NCBI RefSeq assembly: GCF_000423165.1
Contig: NZ_KE383983.1
Location: 792,376 to 856,375, forward strand
Direction: 5' to 3'
Source of the DNA: Pseudidiomarina sediminum DSM 21906
Lineage (GTDB): Bacteria; Pseudomonadota; Gammaproteobacteria; Enterobacterales; Alteromonadaceae
DNA length: 64,000 nucleotides
Shown here: in pieces, positions 47,410-56,744 of the stretch
Layout of the letters: every line of letters begins with the position of its first letter
Numbering within the stretch: the stretch's first letter is position 1
Translations under genes and position numbers: made by a program
Notes under the pieces: generated by a model
The model's database searches: none
Told to the model about the DNA's origin: nothing
What the model saw: the letters and a program-made list of their open reading frames with translations, nothing else

Positions 47410-49758
47410 TTAAATCGGTGAGCCCGGAGGTAAAGCCGGAGCAGGCTGCAATGGCCATTCACCTTGTTGTTCTAAGACGTTCTTTAAGGCGGCGACAATA
47501 AATTGCTGATGGGCACTCTTGGCTTGCTGCTGCCAGGTCTGCTGTTGTTCCTGTAAAGATGCGTAGGCGGCAGCTTTCACGACACCACTTTGTGCCGACT
47601 GGTACAGCTTGACCACTGCTGTTAAGGCCTCAAAGGCCAAGCGTTGCTGGAGCGATGAAGCTTCCGCTGCGTATGCTGGTTGAATCGCGTGGGTGGTAAC
47701 ACTTTGGAACACTTCAGCCAGTGTCGGTACTGCGTTTTCTTGACGCTGTTGCTGCGCGAGGCGCTCGAGTCGTTGGGGTTGAAGTAACAAATCAAGGGTA
47801 AAGCGCGCGGCACTCGCCGCCATGGTGTCGGGATCTGCCGTCAAACTGGTAAAACCTTGGAAGTTTTCGCGGCTGGCGCGATGCCCATAGGCGTGCGGCA
47901 GTAACAAAGCTTCGACCGAACGCGGCAGGGTTAATTGCGCTGCGGTGAGGGTTTGGCTCAAAAGCTTTAGCGCACGGCGTTGTTGACTGGCGTTGACCAC
48001 CCGTTGTTGTGGTTTGCTGTCCCCGTTGACCGCGTACTGATAGTGAACTCCTGCTAACATTTTTACGGCTGCTTCAACCTGATAGCGGTGCAATAGGTAC
48101 ACTGGTACGAGTAATGCCCGCAGTTCACTGACGGCATGTCCTGGTGCAAGGTTGGCCAGTCCAAAGTTTTGCAAGGCGCCTTGGCGGACGGCGAGGATGC
48201 GCTCAAGTTCAGTAACGGGGTCACTGCCATTGTCCCACAAGTGTGCATCTGGATGGGCGCCACCTGCAGGGCGGGCGTCGGCGTCAGAAATGAATTGCAG
48301 GCCTAGCTCGCGATTTTCGCGAAGAATTTGCGCCAGTGGTTCCTCACCGTAACCGTAACGCACGACTTGTTTGTCCCATAAACCAACGCCTTCAGTGTAG
48401 GCACCAGCTAACGACAAGCCGTCGCTGTCGGTGGCTAAACTAATCAGTGGGTGTGGGTAGTCCATGACTGAGGCGCGGTCATGGCTGCTCGCGGCGAAGT
48501 TATGCGCAATGCCTAGGGTGTGACCGATTTCATGGGCGGACAGCTGGCGAATCCGCGCCAGTGCCATGGCTTCGATAGCGTCGAGGAGTTGCTGCTGGGT
48601 AGCTTTGTCAGTGCTAGCGTATGGCGCGAGTAAGCTTTGCGCAATCAGCATATCTTGGCGTACCCGTAATGAGCCTAAGGTGACATGACCTTTTAGAATT
48701 TCACCGCTGCGTGGATCAATGACTGATGCGCCATAAGACCAACCGCGCGTAGCACGATGCACCCATTGAATGACATTGTAGCGAATGTCCATCGGATCAG
48801 CGTCAGCGGGGAGTTCACGCACCTCAAAGCCATTTGGGTGGCCAGCTGCGGCAAAAGCCTCTTGCCACCAACGGGCACCATCTAACAAGGCGCTTCGCAC
48901 CGGTTCTGGTACGCCAGGATCAAGGTAATAGGTAATGGTTTCGCCTTGCTTGAGGCGGTGGCGCGGAATGTAGCGCACCTGCATTGGCGCACCTAAAGGT
49001 GCAGCATAATCAAGGTGTTCCTCAGCCCAATAGCCGCTCTGCGGGTGAAACGCGCGAGGGGTGTAGTTGTCATCCGGTAAGCGGATAAAGGAATGATGCA
49101 GATGCAAGGTAAGATGGTCGGCATCAGGCGCCACTTGGCGCACGTAGTTACCTTCGGCTTGTCCGGTAAACGTGATTTTGGCTTCAAGCTCGGTATTATC
49201 TGGGAAGGCTTTGCTGCGTGCTGGATAAATGACACTGCGGTCCGCTGCCAGTTGGTAGCGGCCTTGTTTGGTTTGCTGAAGACGTTGCACGACGCCATGG
49301 GTATCACTTAACAAGAATGGCGTGTAATCGAGCAAGACATGGTTGGCATCAGCGGCAACAATAGTAAAGCCAGCGATCACTGAGTCAGCGAAAGCTTCGT
49401 TGATGCTGGCTCGCTCTGCAGCATTATCGGAATTGGCGCGATAGTAGCTATTTTCATGTACTAACAGCGCTTTATCGCCTTCAAGATAAAAGTGCGCCAG
49501 GCGGGTAGCGCCGAGTTGACCTCGATCGAGACCTATATCGTTGGAGCCAAGACCCCAAGGTAAACTGGTTTGAAAAATAAACGCATCACTTTGACGCGGT
49601 ACTTGTAAAAACACTTTACCTTGTTGGCGATCATGGTAGAAGTTAAAGAAGCCGTTGTGAGCTTCCATGGTCGCGGTATAATCAGCAACCGTTGGCATGG
49701 CCCAAACACTGCTTGTAAGTAAAAGCCAGCCAACCAGCGCCAGCATGATTTTTTTCAT
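47410..49758 (-). CDS. Exported zinc-dependent metalloprotease (HExxHxxGxxH)
   Basis: Large exported protease of 782 residues. A signal peptide (MKKIMLALVGWLLLTSSVWA) is followed by a long N-terminal region with VFLQVPRQSDAFIFQTSLPWGLGSN in essence, then the metzincin-type motif HEIGHTLGIAHNF. The layout matches the DUF5117/DUF4953 class of zinc-dependent metalloproteases found in many marine bacteria; substrates are unknown. The ATG at 49758 has AAGGAT 7 bases upstream and starts the signal peptide; a frame from 49782 adds eight residues. Confidence 0.87.
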   Translation of the reverse strand: MKKIMLALVGWLLLTSSVWAMPTVADYTATMEAHNGFFNFYHDRQQGKVFLQVPRQSDAFIFQTSLPWGLGSNDIGLDRGQLGATRLAHFYLEGDKALLVHENSYYRANSDNAAERASINEAFADSVIAGFTIVAADANHVLLDYTPFLLSDTHGVVQRLQQTKQGRYQLAADRSVIYPARSKAFPDNTELEAKITFTGQAEGNYVRQVAPDADHLTLHLHHSFIRLPDDNYTPRAFHPQSGYWAEEHLDYAAPLGAPMQVRYIPRHRLKQGETITYYLDPGVPEPVRSALLDGARWWQEAFAAAGHPNGFEVRELPADADPMDIRYNVIQWVHRATRGWSYGASVIDPRSGEILKGHVTLGSLRVRQDMLIAQSLLAPYASTDKATQQQLLDAIEAMALARIRQLSAHEIGHTLGIAHNFAASSHDRASVMDYPHPLISLATDSDGLSLAGAYTEGVGLWDKQVVRYGYGEEPLAQILRENRELGLQFISDADARPAGGAHPDAHLWDNGSDPVTELERILAVRQGALQNFGLANLAPGHAVSELRALLVPVYLLHRYQVEAAVKMLAGVHYQYAVNGDSKPQQRVVNASQQRRALKLLSQTLTAAQLTLPRSVEALLLPHAYGHRASRENFQGFTSLTADPDTMAASAARFTLDLLLQPQRLERLAQQQRQENAVPTLAEVFQSVTTHAIQPAYAAEASSLQQRLAFEALTAVVKLYQSAQSGVVKAAAYASLQEQQQTWQQQAKSAHQQFIVAALKNVLEQQGEWPLQPAPALPPGSPI

Positions 49759-49794
49759 GACGGTATCCTTGAACAGCAACAAAACGAGTGATGC

Positions 49795-50238
49795 ATGCGT
49801 TATAGCAAACCTACAGACGAAAGTAACCTGTTCAGCCTTGATCAGCGGTTAGCAAACGATACTTTGCGACTAGGTGCATTGTCGTTATGTGAAGTGTTGT
49901 TGTTTGATGATTGTCGGTATCCGTGGTTAGTACTGGTACCACGGGTCGCCAACTGCGTTGAATTTTTAGATTTAAGTGAGCCTCAGCAACAGATGCTGGC
50001 GCGCGATCTGCAGCAGGTGAGCCAACTGATGAAAGCCGAGTATCCCGACGCCAAGTTAAATGTTGGCGCGCTTGGCAACGTGGTGGCTCAGTTGCATGTT
50101 CATTTGGTGTTACGAACGCCAGATGACCCCGCTTGGCCTGGGCCTGTTTGGGGTCATTCACCGGCGCAACGCTACAGTGCTGAAGCAGCAGTGCAACAAA
50201 AGCGTGAGTGGCAGCAGCGGTTAGGCTTTATCTTTTAA
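49795..50238 (+). CDS. HIT domain nucleotide hydrolase-like protein
   Basis: Protein of 147 residues. The histidine triad is VVAQLHVHLVLR: His101 and His103 align with the last two triad positions, while the first is Gln99. Many members of this bacterial subgroup share that and continue PAWPGPVWG as here. It probably hydrolyses or transfers nucleotide phosphoramidates; substrate unknown. The 3' end overlaps fldB by four bases. Confidence 0.85.
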   Translation: MRYSKPTDESNLFSLDQRLANDTLRLGALSLCEVLLFDDCRYPWLVLVPRVANCVEFLDLSEPQQQMLARDLQQVSQLMKAEYPDAKLNVGALGNVVAQLHVHLVLRTPDDPAWPGPVWGHSPAQRYSAEAAVQQKREWQQRLGFIF

Positions 50239-50759
50239 CTGAGCTCTTGCAGCTCTTGTTGTAGCTGCTCGACCCATTGTTGAATGCGCGCTTCGCTGAA
50301 CTGGTATTGGCTGTCTTCATCGAGCGCTAAGCCGACAAAAAATTCACCGTCTGGCGTCAGTGCTTTTGAGGCGGCAAAGTCGTAGCCTTGATTCGGCCAA
50401 AAACCAATGCGCGTCGTGCCGCTGGCCGCCAGCTCGTCATGTAACATGCCTAGGGCATCTTGGAACCAGTCGGTATAGCCGACTTGATCACCCATGCCAA
50501 ACAACGCAACGATTTTCCCTGCTAAATTGAGTTCACTGATTTCGTCCCAGTGGCTTTCCCAATCTTCTTGGATCTCACCGAAGTCCCAGGTGGAAAGGCC
50601 AAAGATAAGAATGTCGTAGTGCTCGGCCTGCGCCAAAGGTTCATCTTTAATATTGAAAAGCTCAACCTGTCCGGCCGGGAATTGGGCTTGGATTTTTTCT
50701 GCGGCAATTTCAGTAAAACAGGTGGTTGAACCGTAAAACAAACCGATTTTCTTCGTCAT
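50235..50759 (-). CDS. fldB: Flavodoxin FldB
   Basis: FMN electron carrier of 174 residues. The start FYGSTTCFTEIAAEKI and the loops STWDFGEIQEDWE and GMGDQVGYTDWFQDALGML match E. coli FldB rather than FldA. A GAGGTAAAGG region precedes the ATG. It lies alone between HIT and yfcL. Confidence 0.93.
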   Translation of the reverse strand: MTKKIGLFYGSTTCFTEIAAEKIQAQFPAGQVELFNIKDEPLAQAEHYDILIFGLSTWDFGEIQEDWESHWDEISELNLAGKIVALFGMGDQVGYTDWFQDALGMLHDELAASGTTRIGFWPNQGYDFAASKALTPDGEFFVGLALDEDSQYQFSEARIQQWVEQLQQELQELS

Positions 50760-50884
50760 AGCGCCGACCTTTACCTCATTTGTTGGGGGCTAGCAAATAC
50801 CGCATTAGTGTATCAGAAATAGCTTCGGGTGTGATATTCTCTGCGCCGTTTTCATTCTGATACCAAGCAAGAGGGAAGGTCGCT

Positions 50885-51178
50885 GTGGCTGAACAATTTG
50901 AGCAATTCGTAACGCATTTAGAGCAGGTCTTTGATCACGCTGTGGTCGAAGGTAGTGATGATGAACTGTTCGCCAGCGGCTATCTGCGCGGTCATTTTGA
51001 TTTGGTGGTGGCGCAGCTGGAATTGCAACAGCGTCAAGATGCGACGTTAGTGTTGCCTGCCTTGAAAGCGGCGGTTGAGCAAACGAAGCAAGAGTTAACT
51101 CCGGCTGATCAACAGCACATTGCGGCGATGGTCGCGCGCTTAGAAGCGCGCGCGAGCACCTTTGTTGCTGACGCATAA
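50885..51178 (+). CDS. yfcL: YfcL family protein
   Basis: Helical protein of 97 residues and unknown function. The position next to mnmC and near fabB is the same as in E. coli, which supports the call. It starts with GTG at 50885 with AGGGAAGG upstream. It is convergent with mnmC (17 bases apart). Confidence 0.83.
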   Translation: MAEQFEQFVTHLEQVFDHAVVEGSDDELFASGYLRGHFDLVVAQLELQQRQDATLVLPALKAAVEQTKQELTPADQQHIAAMVARLEARASTFVADA

Positions 51179-51195
51179 CGGCTGACGAAACGTCG

Positions 51196-53034
51196 TTAGT
51201 CGTCTGCTTGCAGCCGTTGCGGCTGCAAGCGTTGCCACAGGTTTGCTGAGAGTGGCAGCGGCGTCTGGGCAAGGGTTGCCACCAGCGCACTCGCTGCTAA
51301 CGGTGCCGCGGTAAACCCACGTGAGCCTAGGCCACCAATCACCCACAGGTTGTTCGCCAGCGCGCCAACCATGGGCAAGTGATCGCGCGTGGTGTTGCGC
51401 AATGCCACCCGATCAGCACAAGCCGTTAAGTCTGTCGGCCAGGTTGCCGGAGCGAGATTGTCGATTAAATTTGCGAGGTTTTCTGCGGTGTCCGTAGCGC
51501 GTGCTTGTAAGTCTTCGTCATCCCGCGCATAGGTCGCTCCGACACAATGTTGGCCTTGGTCAACAGGGGTGAAATAGCCTTTGTAACAAACCACCAAAGG
51601 ACAGGTTGCGGAGGTCTTGGAGGCGCTGACTTGCGTAACTTGACCTCGGACATTTTGCAGTGCGAGCGAAAACGGCTGCAATAATTGCTTGAGTCCAGCT
51701 CCACATGCCAAAACAACGCGTTCGCGGCGAATCGCTTGGCCATCTTCAGTGCGTAGTATCCACCCTTCGGGACAGGCTTCGATCGCTTCGAGCGGTGCGC
51801 AGCTGTGGTGCGCTACCCCGTGCAACAGTTGCTGAACCACGGCGCCCGGCCGCAGCCAGCCACCTTGTGGATAGTACAAACTCGGGTAAGGTGGCAGTGC
51901 GGGCCAAAGTTGCTGGGTTGCTGCTGCATCGAGTGCTTGCACCGTTGTCGCATCGTAGCCAGGGCCTCCGTCGACGACGGCAGCGCTAACTTTTTGATAG
52001 CGCTGCTGGCGTGCTTCATTGTAGGCCAATTGCACCACCCCACTGGGAAACCAGTGCGCAGGTGTGTGTTGTTGATAAAAGTGTGTGGCGTAGCCAAAAG
52101 CGACGCTGAAAAACTCCGCCAGCGGGCTACGTTGTGCATGCAGCAATGGGTAAACCGCGCCTTGTGGATTGCCTGAGGCCGCATCGGCAATGCCCGGCGT
52201 GAGCACCTCGACCTGATAGCCCGCGCGCTGAAGTTCAACCGCGGTACAGGCGGCAGCGATCCCCCCTCCAACCACAGTGATAGGCGTGGTGTGGTCGGGA
52301 CCTTCGGGTGGGGTATTGCTGGGTAAGGTGCCGCGTAGCATTTCGCGTTTGCGGCCAAACCCTTTGGCTTTTGTCACGGCAAAGCCCGCTTGCTGGAGGC
52401 CTCTTCGGACCGCACCCGCAGCCGTAAAAGTGGCAAAAGTACAACCTGCGGCCGCGCTGCTGGCCATCGCGTCATACAAAGGCTGTTGCCACATCTCTGG
52501 ATTTTTATCTGGCGCAAAGCCGTCGAGATACCAAGCGTTTACGCGCTCTTGGGCATGGGGCAGCCACAAAGGCAGTTGCGTAAGAATATCGCCTACCCAA
52601 ATGTCGAGGGTAATGCGGCCCTGCGCCAAAACCCGCCGATGACAACCCGGTTCCGCGCTCGGATAGGCCGCAATGAGCTCATCGGCAAGTGTCTTTAACT
52701 GTGGAAAAGCAGCTAAAGCGCGACGTAGGTCATCGTGCTGCAGCGGGAATTTTTCGAACGAAATGAAATGTAAGCTTAGGTGCTCGGGAGCGTGCTCAAG
52801 GAACAGCTGCCAGGTGGCCAGCAAGTTAAGACCGGTACCGAAGCCGCTCTCAGCAATCACAAAGGTGGATTGGGGATGGGTTTGCCAGCGCTCAGGAAGA
52901 TCATTATGCTGAAGAAAGACGTATTGGCTTTCAGCGAGACCGTTTTCGTTGGTAAAATAAATGTCATCGAATGCGGTCGCCACGGGCAACCCGAATTCAT
53001 TAAATTGAATTTGAGCGTGCAAAGAGTCGGTCAC
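51196..53034 (-). CDS. mnmC: Bifunctional tRNA mnm5s2U34 synthesis enzyme MnmC
   Basis: Completes the mnm5 modification at the wobble uridine of several tRNAs. The N-terminal half (about 1-240) is the SAM methyltransferase (MnmD; FGTGLNLLATWQLF, WYLDGFAPDKNPEMW). The C-terminal half (about 250-612) is the FAD oxidase that removes the carboxymethyl group (TVVGGGIAAACTAVELQRAG, GGLGSRGFTAAPL). The start is a GTG with AGGT 6 bases upstream. A 10-bp perfect hairpin (51206-51230) lies within its last codons. Confidence 0.94.
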   Translation of the reverse strand: MTDSLHAQIQFNEFGLPVATAFDDIYFTNENGLAESQYVFLQHNDLPERWQTHPQSTFVIAESGFGTGLNLLATWQLFLEHAPEHLSLHFISFEKFPLQHDDLRRALAAFPQLKTLADELIAAYPSAEPGCHRRVLAQGRITLDIWVGDILTQLPLWLPHAQERVNAWYLDGFAPDKNPEMWQQPLYDAMASSAAAGCTFATFTAAGAVRRGLQQAGFAVTKAKGFGRKREMLRGTLPSNTPPEGPDHTTPITVVGGGIAAACTAVELQRAGYQVEVLTPGIADAASGNPQGAVYPLLHAQRSPLAEFFSVAFGYATHFYQQHTPAHWFPSGVVQLAYNEARQQRYQKVSAAVVDGGPGYDATTVQALDAAATQQLWPALPPYPSLYYPQGGWLRPGAVVQQLLHGVAHHSCAPLEAIEACPEGWILRTEDGQAIRRERVVLACGAGLKQLLQPFSLALQNVRGQVTQVSASKTSATCPLVVCYKGYFTPVDQGQHCVGATYARDDEDLQARATDTAENLANLIDNLAPATWPTDLTACADRVALRNTTRDHLPMVGALANNLWVIGGLGSRGFTAAPLAASALVATLAQTPLPLSANLWQRLQPQRLQADD

Positions 53035-53167
53035 ACAACACCTGTTATTCTAAGCCTTGAAAATGCATACTAGTGTAACAATAAATGGGTAAGATTACGG
53101 AAAGCAGACCACTTTTTTATTTAGGTAAGCTACCATACAGCAGCGCTCAGCAAGACAGGAAACTAGA

Positions 53168-54385
53168 ATGAGAAGAGCAGTGATAACCGGTATCGGCATC
53201 GTGTCGAGTATCGGCGTTAACAAAGAAGAAGTACTTGAATCACTAAAACAAGGTCGTTCAGGTATTGAATTTTCTCAAGAATTTGCCGACATGGGCTTGC
53301 GTTGCCAAGTCTGGGGGCCGGTTCGTGCGAACCCTGCGGATCATATCGACCGTAAAGCACTACGCTTTATGGGGAATTCTGCTGCATACGCTTACATGGC
53401 GATGGCACAAGCTGTTGCAGATGCCGGCTTGAGCGAAGAAGAAGTTTCTAACCCTCGCACCGGCTTGGTTGTAGGTTCAGGTGGTGCTTCAGGTGAACAT
53501 CAAGTTGCAGCCGCTGATATTTTACGTGAGAAGGGTGTTAAACGTGTTGGGCCTTACATGGTACCGCGTTGCATGGCTTCAACGACCTCAGCGTGTTTGG
53601 CGACGCCATTTAAAATTAAAGGCGTGAACTACTCGATTAGTTCAGCTTGTGCAACCTCAGCGCACTGTATTGGTCATGCGTTAGAGCTGATCCAATTCGG
53701 TAAGCAAGACCGTGTGTTTGCAGGCGGTGGTGAAGAGTTGCATTGGACCCTAGGTATGGAATTTGACGCCATGGGTGCATTGAGTACCAAATACAATGAG
53801 ACCCCAACCAAGGCGTCGCGGACGTACGATCAAGATCGTGATGGATTCGTGCCTGCTGGTGGTGGCGGTATCTTAGTGATTGAAGAGCTTGAAACTGCGC
53901 TCGCACGTGGCGCGACCATTTACGCTGAAATCGTCGGCTACGGTGCGACCTCTGACGGTTACGACATGGTTGCTCCTTCAGGTGAAGGCGCGGTACGTTG
54001 TATGCAGATGGCGATGGAAACAGTGGATACGCCAATCGATTACTTGAATACCCACGGTACCAGTACACCGGTGGGTGATACCCAAGAACTCGAAGCCATT
54101 CGTGCGGTATTCCCAGAGCAAACGCCAATGATCAGCGCTACTAAAGCGATGACTGGACATGCCCTAGGTGCAGCTGGTGTCCACGAAGCGATTTATTCGT
54201 TGTTGATGATGCAAAACAGCTTTGTTGCACCGTCGATTAACGTTGAAAATCTTGATGAGCGCGCAGAAGGTATGAACATTGTGCGTGAAGCGACCCCTGC
54301 TGAATTGACCACAGTAATGTCGAACAGCTTTGGTTTCGGTGGTACCAACGCAACCTTGGTGTTACGTAAGTATCAAGACGCTTAA
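53168..54385 (+). CDS. fabB: Beta-ketoacyl-ACP synthase I
   Basis: Condensing enzyme of fatty-acid synthesis, needed for unsaturated chains, 405 residues. Catalytic Cys161 ([10 protein letters not shown]), His296 ([11 protein letters not shown]) and His331 ([11 protein letters not shown]) match E. coli Cys163, His298 and His333. AGGA lies 8 bases before the ATG. The upstream region carries AGACCACTTTTTT (53106-53118), also found before accD. Confidence 0.97.
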   Translation: MRRAVITGIGIVSSIGVNKEEVLESLKQGRSGIEFSQEFADMGLRCQVWGPVRANPADHIDRKALRFMGNSAAYAYMAMAQAVADAGLSEEEVSNPRTGLVVGSGGASGEHQVAAADILREKGVKRVGPYMVPRCMASTTSACLATPFKIKGVNYSISSACATSAHCIGHALELIQFGKQDRVFAGGGEELHWTLGMEFDAMGALSTKYNETPTKASRTYDQDRDGFVPAGGGGILVIEELETALARGATIYAEIVGYGATSDGYDMVAPSGEGAVRCMQMAMETVDTPIDYLNTHGTSTPVGDTQELEAIRAVFPEQTPMISATKAMTGHALGAAGVHEAIYSLLMMQNSFVAPSINVENLDERAEGMNIVREATPAELTTVMSNSFGFGGTNATLVLRKYQDA

Positions 54386-54414
54386 ATCGCGTTATCGCAA
54401 CAAAATGCTTTTGC

Positions 54415-54440
54415 AAAGGTGCGCTACGGCGCACCTTTTT
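54415..54440 (+). terminator. fabB terminator with UACG tetraloop
   Basis: Ten-bp perfect stem (54415-54424, 54429-54438) closed by C(UACG)G, a very stable tetraloop, and followed by a T run. Confidence 0.92.
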
Positions 54441-54488
54441 GTTGTATGCTAGGAAGCCTTGGTTGCTTCTGAACGTTGAGTGACACGC

Positions 54489-55670
54489 ATGTTATTACTC
54501 GCCGATGCAAATTTGCCGGCCTTTTCTTCCCTGGTGGCGTCCCTTTCTGCACAACTGGATCGTCCACTTGAGTTGGCGCGTTTTGCCACGCGTCAGCCCG
54601 ATCCTGCTCTACTGGCACGTGCCGATGCACTTTTTATTCGCTCTGTGACACCTATCGATAGCGCTTTGCTGCAACAAGCACCGCAGTTGCGTTGGGTCGG
54701 GACGGCGACCATAGGCACCGACCATGTTGATCAACAGGCACTCGCTGCAGCAGGAATTCAGTTTCATAGTACGCCAGGCGTCAACGCTAATGCCGTGGGT
54801 GATTATGTCGCTAGTGCGGTTGCCGCAGTGAGCCTCGAGCAAGGTTATTTACCGCCAGGTGAGGTGGCTATTGTTGGCGCTGGTAATACGGGCCGTGCCG
54901 CCGGGCAGCGTCTTACCGGACTGGGTTTAAACGTCCACTATTATGACCCGCCGTTGTTACGCGCTGGTACCAGTGACGTTGCCGTGCATGATGATTGGCA
55001 ACGGGTGCTGGCTTCCGCAGTGATCAGTTGTCATGTGCCGCTGACCCACAGTGGCCCTGATGCGACCCATCATTTGTTCGATGCCGCTGCCCTTGCTCAG
55101 TTGCCGAGTAGCACACTGTTTATCAACGCCAGTCGAGGCGCTGTGGTGGCAGAGCAGGCATTACATGATAAGCTCAAGCAAACGCCGCATTGGCCGGTGG
55201 TTCTTGATGTTTGGGAGCACGAGCCGAGGCTCGATGAGAAGCTGCTAGCGAAGGTAAAGTTTGCGACGCCACATATTGCTGGGCATAGTTTTGCTGGTAA
55301 GCTAGGGGGCGGTTGGCAACTGCTGAAAAAGTGGTTGACGGATCAGGGCTTAGCTCTACAATTGCCAGCATTCGATGCCCTTTTACAAGGCTTTCCACAA
55401 GGCCAATCGCAACAGCTGAGTGCGGCGCAAGCGCCGAGCTGGCAACAGTTAGCGCAGTGGGTTTTAGCGATGTATGATATTCGCCGTGACGATGCGCTAC
55501 TGCGCACCGCACCTTGCACAGCCGCGGCATTTGATCAGTTACGCCGGGAGTATGCCGTGCGACCTGAATTACGACAGCTATGCATTGATGCTGGCGCTTG
55601 GCAATACGACCAAGTCTGGCAGCAGCGCATGGCAGCACTTACATTTCAATTTGATACGCGAGGGGAATGA
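54489..55670 (+). CDS. pdxB: 4-phosphoerythronate dehydrogenase
   Basis: Second step of pyridoxal phosphate synthesis by the DXP-dependent route. The 393-residue D-2-hydroxyacid dehydrogenase has GAGNTGRAAGQRL as NAD motif, NASRGAVV, catalytic DVWEHEP and the His in PHIAGHS, plus a C-terminal PdxB dimer domain (MYDIRRDDALLR). I prefer the ATG at 54489 (MLLLADANLPAFSSL) to a GTG at 54480. Its stop overlaps the asd start by one base. Confidence 0.94.
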   Translation: MLLLADANLPAFSSLVASLSAQLDRPLELARFATRQPDPALLARADALFIRSVTPIDSALLQQAPQLRWVGTATIGTDHVDQQALAAAGIQFHSTPGVNANAVGDYVASAVAAVSLEQGYLPPGEVAIVGAGNTGRAAGQRLTGLGLNVHYYDPPLLRAGTSDVAVHDDWQRVLASAVISCHVPLTHSGPDATHHLFDAAALAQLPSSTLFINASRGAVVAEQALHDKLKQTPHWPVVLDVWEHEPRLDEKLLAKVKFATPHIAGHSFAGKLGGGWQLLKKWLTDQGLALQLPAFDALLQGFPQGQSQQLSAAQAPSWQQLAQWVLAMYDIRRDDALLRTAPCTAAAFDQLRREYAVRPELRQLCIDAGAWQYDQVWQQRMAALTFQFDTRGE

Positions 55671-56686
55671 TGTCTCGAGCCTTTAATGTTGCAGTATTGG
55701 GAGCCACTGGTTTAGTTGGCCAGCATATGATCGAGTTGCTTGCTGAGCGTGACTTTCCAGTTGCGCAGTTGTTTCCGTTAGCAAGTAGCCGTTCGGCAGG
55801 AACGACCATTCAGTTTAAAGGCGAAGAGATTGAAGTGCTTGACGCGGACACGTTCGATTGGACGCAAGTAGAGCTTGGCTTCTTTTCAGCAGGTGGCAGC
55901 ATTTCACGCATGTTTGCACCGCGTGCCGCTGAAGCTGGCTGTGTGGTGATCGATAACACCTCAGAGTTTCGTTATGAAGAAGACATTCCTTTAGTGGTTC
56001 CTGAAGTGAATGCCCACGCACTCGCTGATTTTCGTAACCGCAACATCATTGCCAACCCGAACTGCTCGACCATCCAAATGTTGGTGGCGTTAAAACCGAT
56101 TCATGACGCCGTAGGCATTGATCGTATTAACGTGGCAACCTATCAGTCAGTGTCGGGCGCGGGCAAAGAAGCGATGGACGCGTTGGCCCAGCAAACCGCC
56201 AAGCTGATGAATGGTCGTCCGCTTGAAGACGAGTTCTTTGCGCGGCAAATCGCGTTTAACTGTATTCCACAAATTGATGTGTTTATGGACAACGACTACA
56301 CCAAAGAAGAGATGAAAATGGTGTGGGAAACGCAAAAGATTTTTGGCGACGCGAGCATTCGCGTGAACGCAACTGCGGTGCGCGTACCGGTCTTTTATGG
56401 TCATGCCGAAGCGATTCATATTGAAACACTCCAACCGCTGGCGGCAGAGCAGGCGAAAGAACTGTTGCGCCAAGCACCAGGGGTTGTCTTACTTGAGCAC
56501 AACGAGGACTTCCCAACGCAAGTGAGTCATGCGACGGGACACGATGAGGTATTTGTTGGTCGCGTTCGTAATGATATTTCTCACCCACAAGGCTTGAATC
56601 TATGGGTGGTAGCGGACAACGTCCGCAAAGGCGCCGCGACCAACAGCATTCAAATTGCTGAACATCTGATCAACGACTACCTTTAA
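55670..56686 (+). CDS. asd: Aspartate-semialdehyde dehydrogenase
   Basis: Makes aspartate semialdehyde for lysine, threonine, methionine and diaminopimelate, 338 residues. GATGLVGQ is the NADP motif and NPNCSTIQ holds the catalytic Cys132. E. coli carries the cysteine-less paralogue Usg at this place, so the presence of the cysteine shows a working enzyme here. The GAGGGG site fits the ATG at 55670 better than the one at 55667. Confidence 0.94.
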   Translation: MSRAFNVAVLGATGLVGQHMIELLAERDFPVAQLFPLASSRSAGTTIQFKGEEIEVLDADTFDWTQVELGFFSAGGSISRMFAPRAAEAGCVVIDNTSEFRYEEDIPLVVPEVNAHALADFRNRNIIANPNCSTIQMLVALKPIHDAVGIDRINVATYQSVSGAGKEAMDALAQQTAKLMNGRPLEDEFFARQIAFNCIPQIDVFMDNDYTKEEMKMVWETQKIFGDASIRVNATAVRVPVFYGHAEAIHIETLQPLAAEQAKELLRQAPGVVLLEHNEDFPTQVSHATGHDEVFVGRVRNDISHPQGLNLWVVADNVRKGAATNSIQIAEHLINDYL

Positions 56687-56744
56687 CTAAATCGTTGATT
56701 TCACTTATTTCCAATGCATCGATAAAAATAAGGATAGAAAAGTG

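Noticed and set aside
51813..52358. Open frame in another frame within mnmC (181 codons)
   Set aside because: It overlaps the FAD domain of mnmC; composition is Pro/Arg-rich as expected for an off-frame reading.
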